Shown: piece by piece, positions 6,191 to 7,426 of the stretch
Position numbering within the stretch: the stretch's first letter is position 1
Layout of the letters: the number at the start of each line of letters is the position of its first letter
Assembly: GCA_937871415.1 (NCBI GenBank)
Contig: CALMQD010000067.1
Coordinates: 1-7,426, forward strand
Length of the DNA: 7,426 nucleotides
Source of the DNA: an uncultured Phycisphaerales bacterium
GTDB taxonomy: Bacteria; Planctomycetota; Phycisphaerae; Phycisphaerales; UBA1924
Direction of reading: 5' to 3'
The notes under the pieces: model-generated
Seen by the model: only the letters and a program-made list of their open reading frames with translations
What the model was told of the DNA's origin: nothing
Database searches by the model: none
Made by a program: the position numbers and the translations under genes

Positions 6191-7096
6191 TTATTCCTTC
6201 TTCCCCTTCTGGTTCTCGGCGTTCGTGAACACCGGCGAGTTGGGGATGGTGGGGTCGAGGTTGTCCGCGTCGCCGCCGACCTCCGACTCGCCCGGCAGTT
6301 TCGCCAGGCTCGGGCGGGGCGGGAGGCGCGGGACGTGCAGCGGCTCGATGTTGCGGGCGTCGACGTCGGACCGGATGCCCGCCTCGATGCGGAACTTGCG
6401 CATCATCAGGTCGTCGAGCTTCACGTCGCCGGAGTAGACGAGTTCGACGTTCTCGAGCAGGGGGCACTGCTTGAGCGCCGTGTGGTAGTCGGCGATCTCC
6501 TGGTCCGTCGCCGCCAGGCCCATGATCTCGAGCCGGAAGTCGTACCGGGGCGGCATGGGCTTGGGCGGCTTGGGCTCCTCCTTGGGCGCGTTCTTCGGAG
6601 ACTTGTTGGAGGCGAGCGACCGCGTCTTGGGCGGCGCCTTGCCCGCGCCGGCGGCGGCGCCGGGCGAGCCCGGTCCCTTGTCCAGTTTGCTCGGCTTGGC
6701 GTCGAGCCGGCGCGAGCGCAGGTTCAGCTCGCTCAGCGTCAGCTCCTTGGGCATGCGGTTGATGAGCTCGGCCAGGAGGATTGAGCGCGGCGCCTTCTCG
6801 ATCAGCGCTGTCGTGATCTCCGCCTTCTCCATCATCTCCTGCTTCTGCGCCTCGAGTTTCTTGAGTTCGTCGATCTTGGCGGACTCGATGGCGTACTCGC
6901 GGCTCAGGGCCTCGTTGCGCGCCTTGACCACCGTCGCCTGACGGTTGGTGACAAAGAACGCGCCGACGATCCCCAGGATCACGATGCAGAAGAGGATGAA
7001 CGAGACCACGATCGCGCGCAGTTCGCTCTTGCGCCGCAGGTAGTCCTCGGGCAGGAACGAGGCGTTCGGGTCGGATCGGGACATGAATCGCGTCAT
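6191..7096 (-). CDS. pilN: Type IV pilus inner-membrane protein PilN, enlarged form
   Basis: This 301-residue protein starts with N-A-S-F-L-P-E-D-Y-L (11-20), which fits the PilN N-terminal peptide that docks into PilM. It then has one membrane segment (~29-49) and a coiled coil (~53-101). The ferredoxin-like PilN core is split. Its first part is L-L-A-E-L-I-N-R-M-P-K-E-L-T-L (107-121). After a Pro/Lys/Gly/Ala linker (~136-182) it resumes with F-R-L-E-I-M-G-L-A (187-195), Y-H-T-A-L-K-Q-C-P-L-L (204-214) and K-F-R-I-E-A-G-I (234-241). A tail of ~60 residues follows. PilN is usually about 180-200 residues, so the linker and tail are additions. ATG 7096 has AAGGA 8 nt upstream; ATG 7084 is less well placed. 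It lies 34 nt after the pilM stop. It works with PilO in the inner-membrane alignment complex. Confidence 0.85.
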   Translation of the reverse strand: MTRFMSRSDPNASFLPEDYLRRKSELRAIVVSFILFCIVILGIVGAFFVTNRQATVVKARNEALSREYAIESAKIDELKKLEAQKQEMMEKAEITTALIEKAPRSILLAELINRMPKELTLSELNLRSRRLDAKPSKLDKGPGSPGAAAGAGKAPPKTRSLASNKSPKNAPKEEPKPPKPMPPRYDFRLEIMGLAATDQEIADYHTALKQCPLLENVELVYSGDVKLDDLMMRKFRIEAGIRSDVDARNIEPLHVPRLPPRPSLAKLPGESEVGGDADNLDPTIPNSPVFTNAENQKGKKE

Positions 7097-7130
7097 GACG
7101 GTCGTCCTTGGCTCGCGAGGTCGGTCGGGA

Positions 7131-7426
7131 TCACAGGTCGGTCGGGAGCAGGCTCAGGCCCAGCGCCACGCCCCACCCGGGCTGCTGCAGGGAAAAGTCG
7201 GTGTTGACCACGGGCTCCTTGCCCGTCCGCGCGACGCGCGCGAGCGGGTCGGCCACCTGCGCCGGGAGGCGCAGACGCCGGGCGATGTGCTGGCACAGCC
7301 CGCGCGAGAGCGACTCGCCCCCGAGCATCAGCGCCCGCGTCACCTTCTTGCCCGGGAAGATCGATTCGTGATAGCGCAGACACATCGCGATCTCGTCCTC
7401 GAGGATCTCGAGCGAGTCGGAAAGGT
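7131..7426 (-). CDS. pilM: Type IV pilus assembly protein PilM, C-terminal part (runs off right edge)
   Basis: The last 97 residues of a PilM-like, actin-fold ATP-binding protein are present; the 5' part lies beyond the window. The frame is open to the edge and reads a helical L-E-I-L-E-D-E-I-A-M-C-L-R-Y-H segment. Next come the nucleotide-site strand and loop R-A-L-M-L-G-G-E-S-L-S-R-G-L, then C-Q-H-I-A-R-R-L and D-P-L-A-R-V. The final W-G-V-A-L-G-L-S-L is the last conserved helix of PilM, where family members typically have an A-x-G-L-A-L type sequence. PilM is cytoplasmic and binds the PilN N-terminus, linking the ATPase level to the membrane complex. As the first visible gene of the pilM-N-O-P-B order, it anchors the identity of the cluster. 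Confidence 0.85.
   Translation of the reverse strand, partial: LSDSLEILEDEIAMCLRYHESIFPGKKVTRALMLGGESLSRGLCQHIARRLRLPAQVADPLARVARTGKEPVVNTDFSLQQPGWGVALGLSLLPTDL

Noticed and set aside
6189..6467. Upstream extension of the pilO frame
   Set aside because: The extension overlaps the conserved pilN end and has Arg/Pro-rich noise; the ATG at 6188 gives the expected PilO start with a ribosome site.
1..7426. CRISPR arrays, tRNA/rRNA genes, insertion sequences, defence genes
   Set aside because: No direct repeat array, cloverleaf, transposase motif or terminal inverted repeats were seen; the window is ordinary pilus-assembly and riboflavin genes.

Overview
The window is GC-rich bacterial DNA. Its gene content and protein style suggest a planctomycete, most likely of the Phycisphaerae. 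This rests on recognising family variants and has not been checked by a search. Pointers are a PilN beginning with an S-F-L-P-E-D-Y-L type N-terminus and a PilP-like protein with a GspC-like single membrane anchor. A DUF4190-like membrane protein also carries pilin-like segments typical of planctomycete surface proteins.

Layout: all seven large genes lie on the minus strand, so they read from right to left. The right two thirds is a type IV pilus / type II secretion assembly block. It runs: the 3' end of pilM (7131-7426, cut by the window edge), pilN (6191-7096), pilO (5637-6188), a pilP/gspC-like gene (4876-5640), then the assembly ATPase pilB/gspE (2659-4773). pilN, pilO and pilP are tightly coupled, with gaps of 34, 2 and -4 nt along pilM-N-O-P, and each has its own AAGGA ribosome site. 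pilB follows after 102 nt and must start at a non-ATG codon, best placed at TTG 4773. Downstream are a DUF4190-like two-membrane-segment protein with pilin-like features (1912-2586) and a fused ribB-ribA gene (488-1864). In the latter the GTP cyclohydrolase II half has lost its zinc cysteines and GTP-binding loop, so it looks like a RibBX-type protein with only 3,4-dihydroxy-2-butanone 4-phosphate synthase (DHBPS) activity.

The left 487 bases hold the start of another minus-strand gene at 1-103, an exported protein with a clear signal peptide and a strong ribosome site. They also hold a possible 54-residue, Cys-containing plus-strand gene (200-364, GTG start with GGAGG). Between that small gene and ribBA lies a pair of interlocking inverted repeats that could end transcription from both sides.

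How the genes work together: PilM is a cytoplasmic actin-like protein that binds the PilN N-terminus. PilN and PilO are paired inner-membrane proteins with periplasmic coiled coils and ferredoxin-like folds. The PilP/GspC-like protein should link this platform to an outer-membrane secretin, and PilB/GspE powers pilin or pseudopilin polymerisation. The secretin, platform protein PilC/GspF, PilT and prepilin peptidase are not in the window. I see no CRISPR array, tRNA, rRNA, insertion sequence or defence system. The most unusual items are the degenerate RibA half, the enlarged PilN, the hybrid DUF4190/pilin-like protein and the small Cys-rich ORF.
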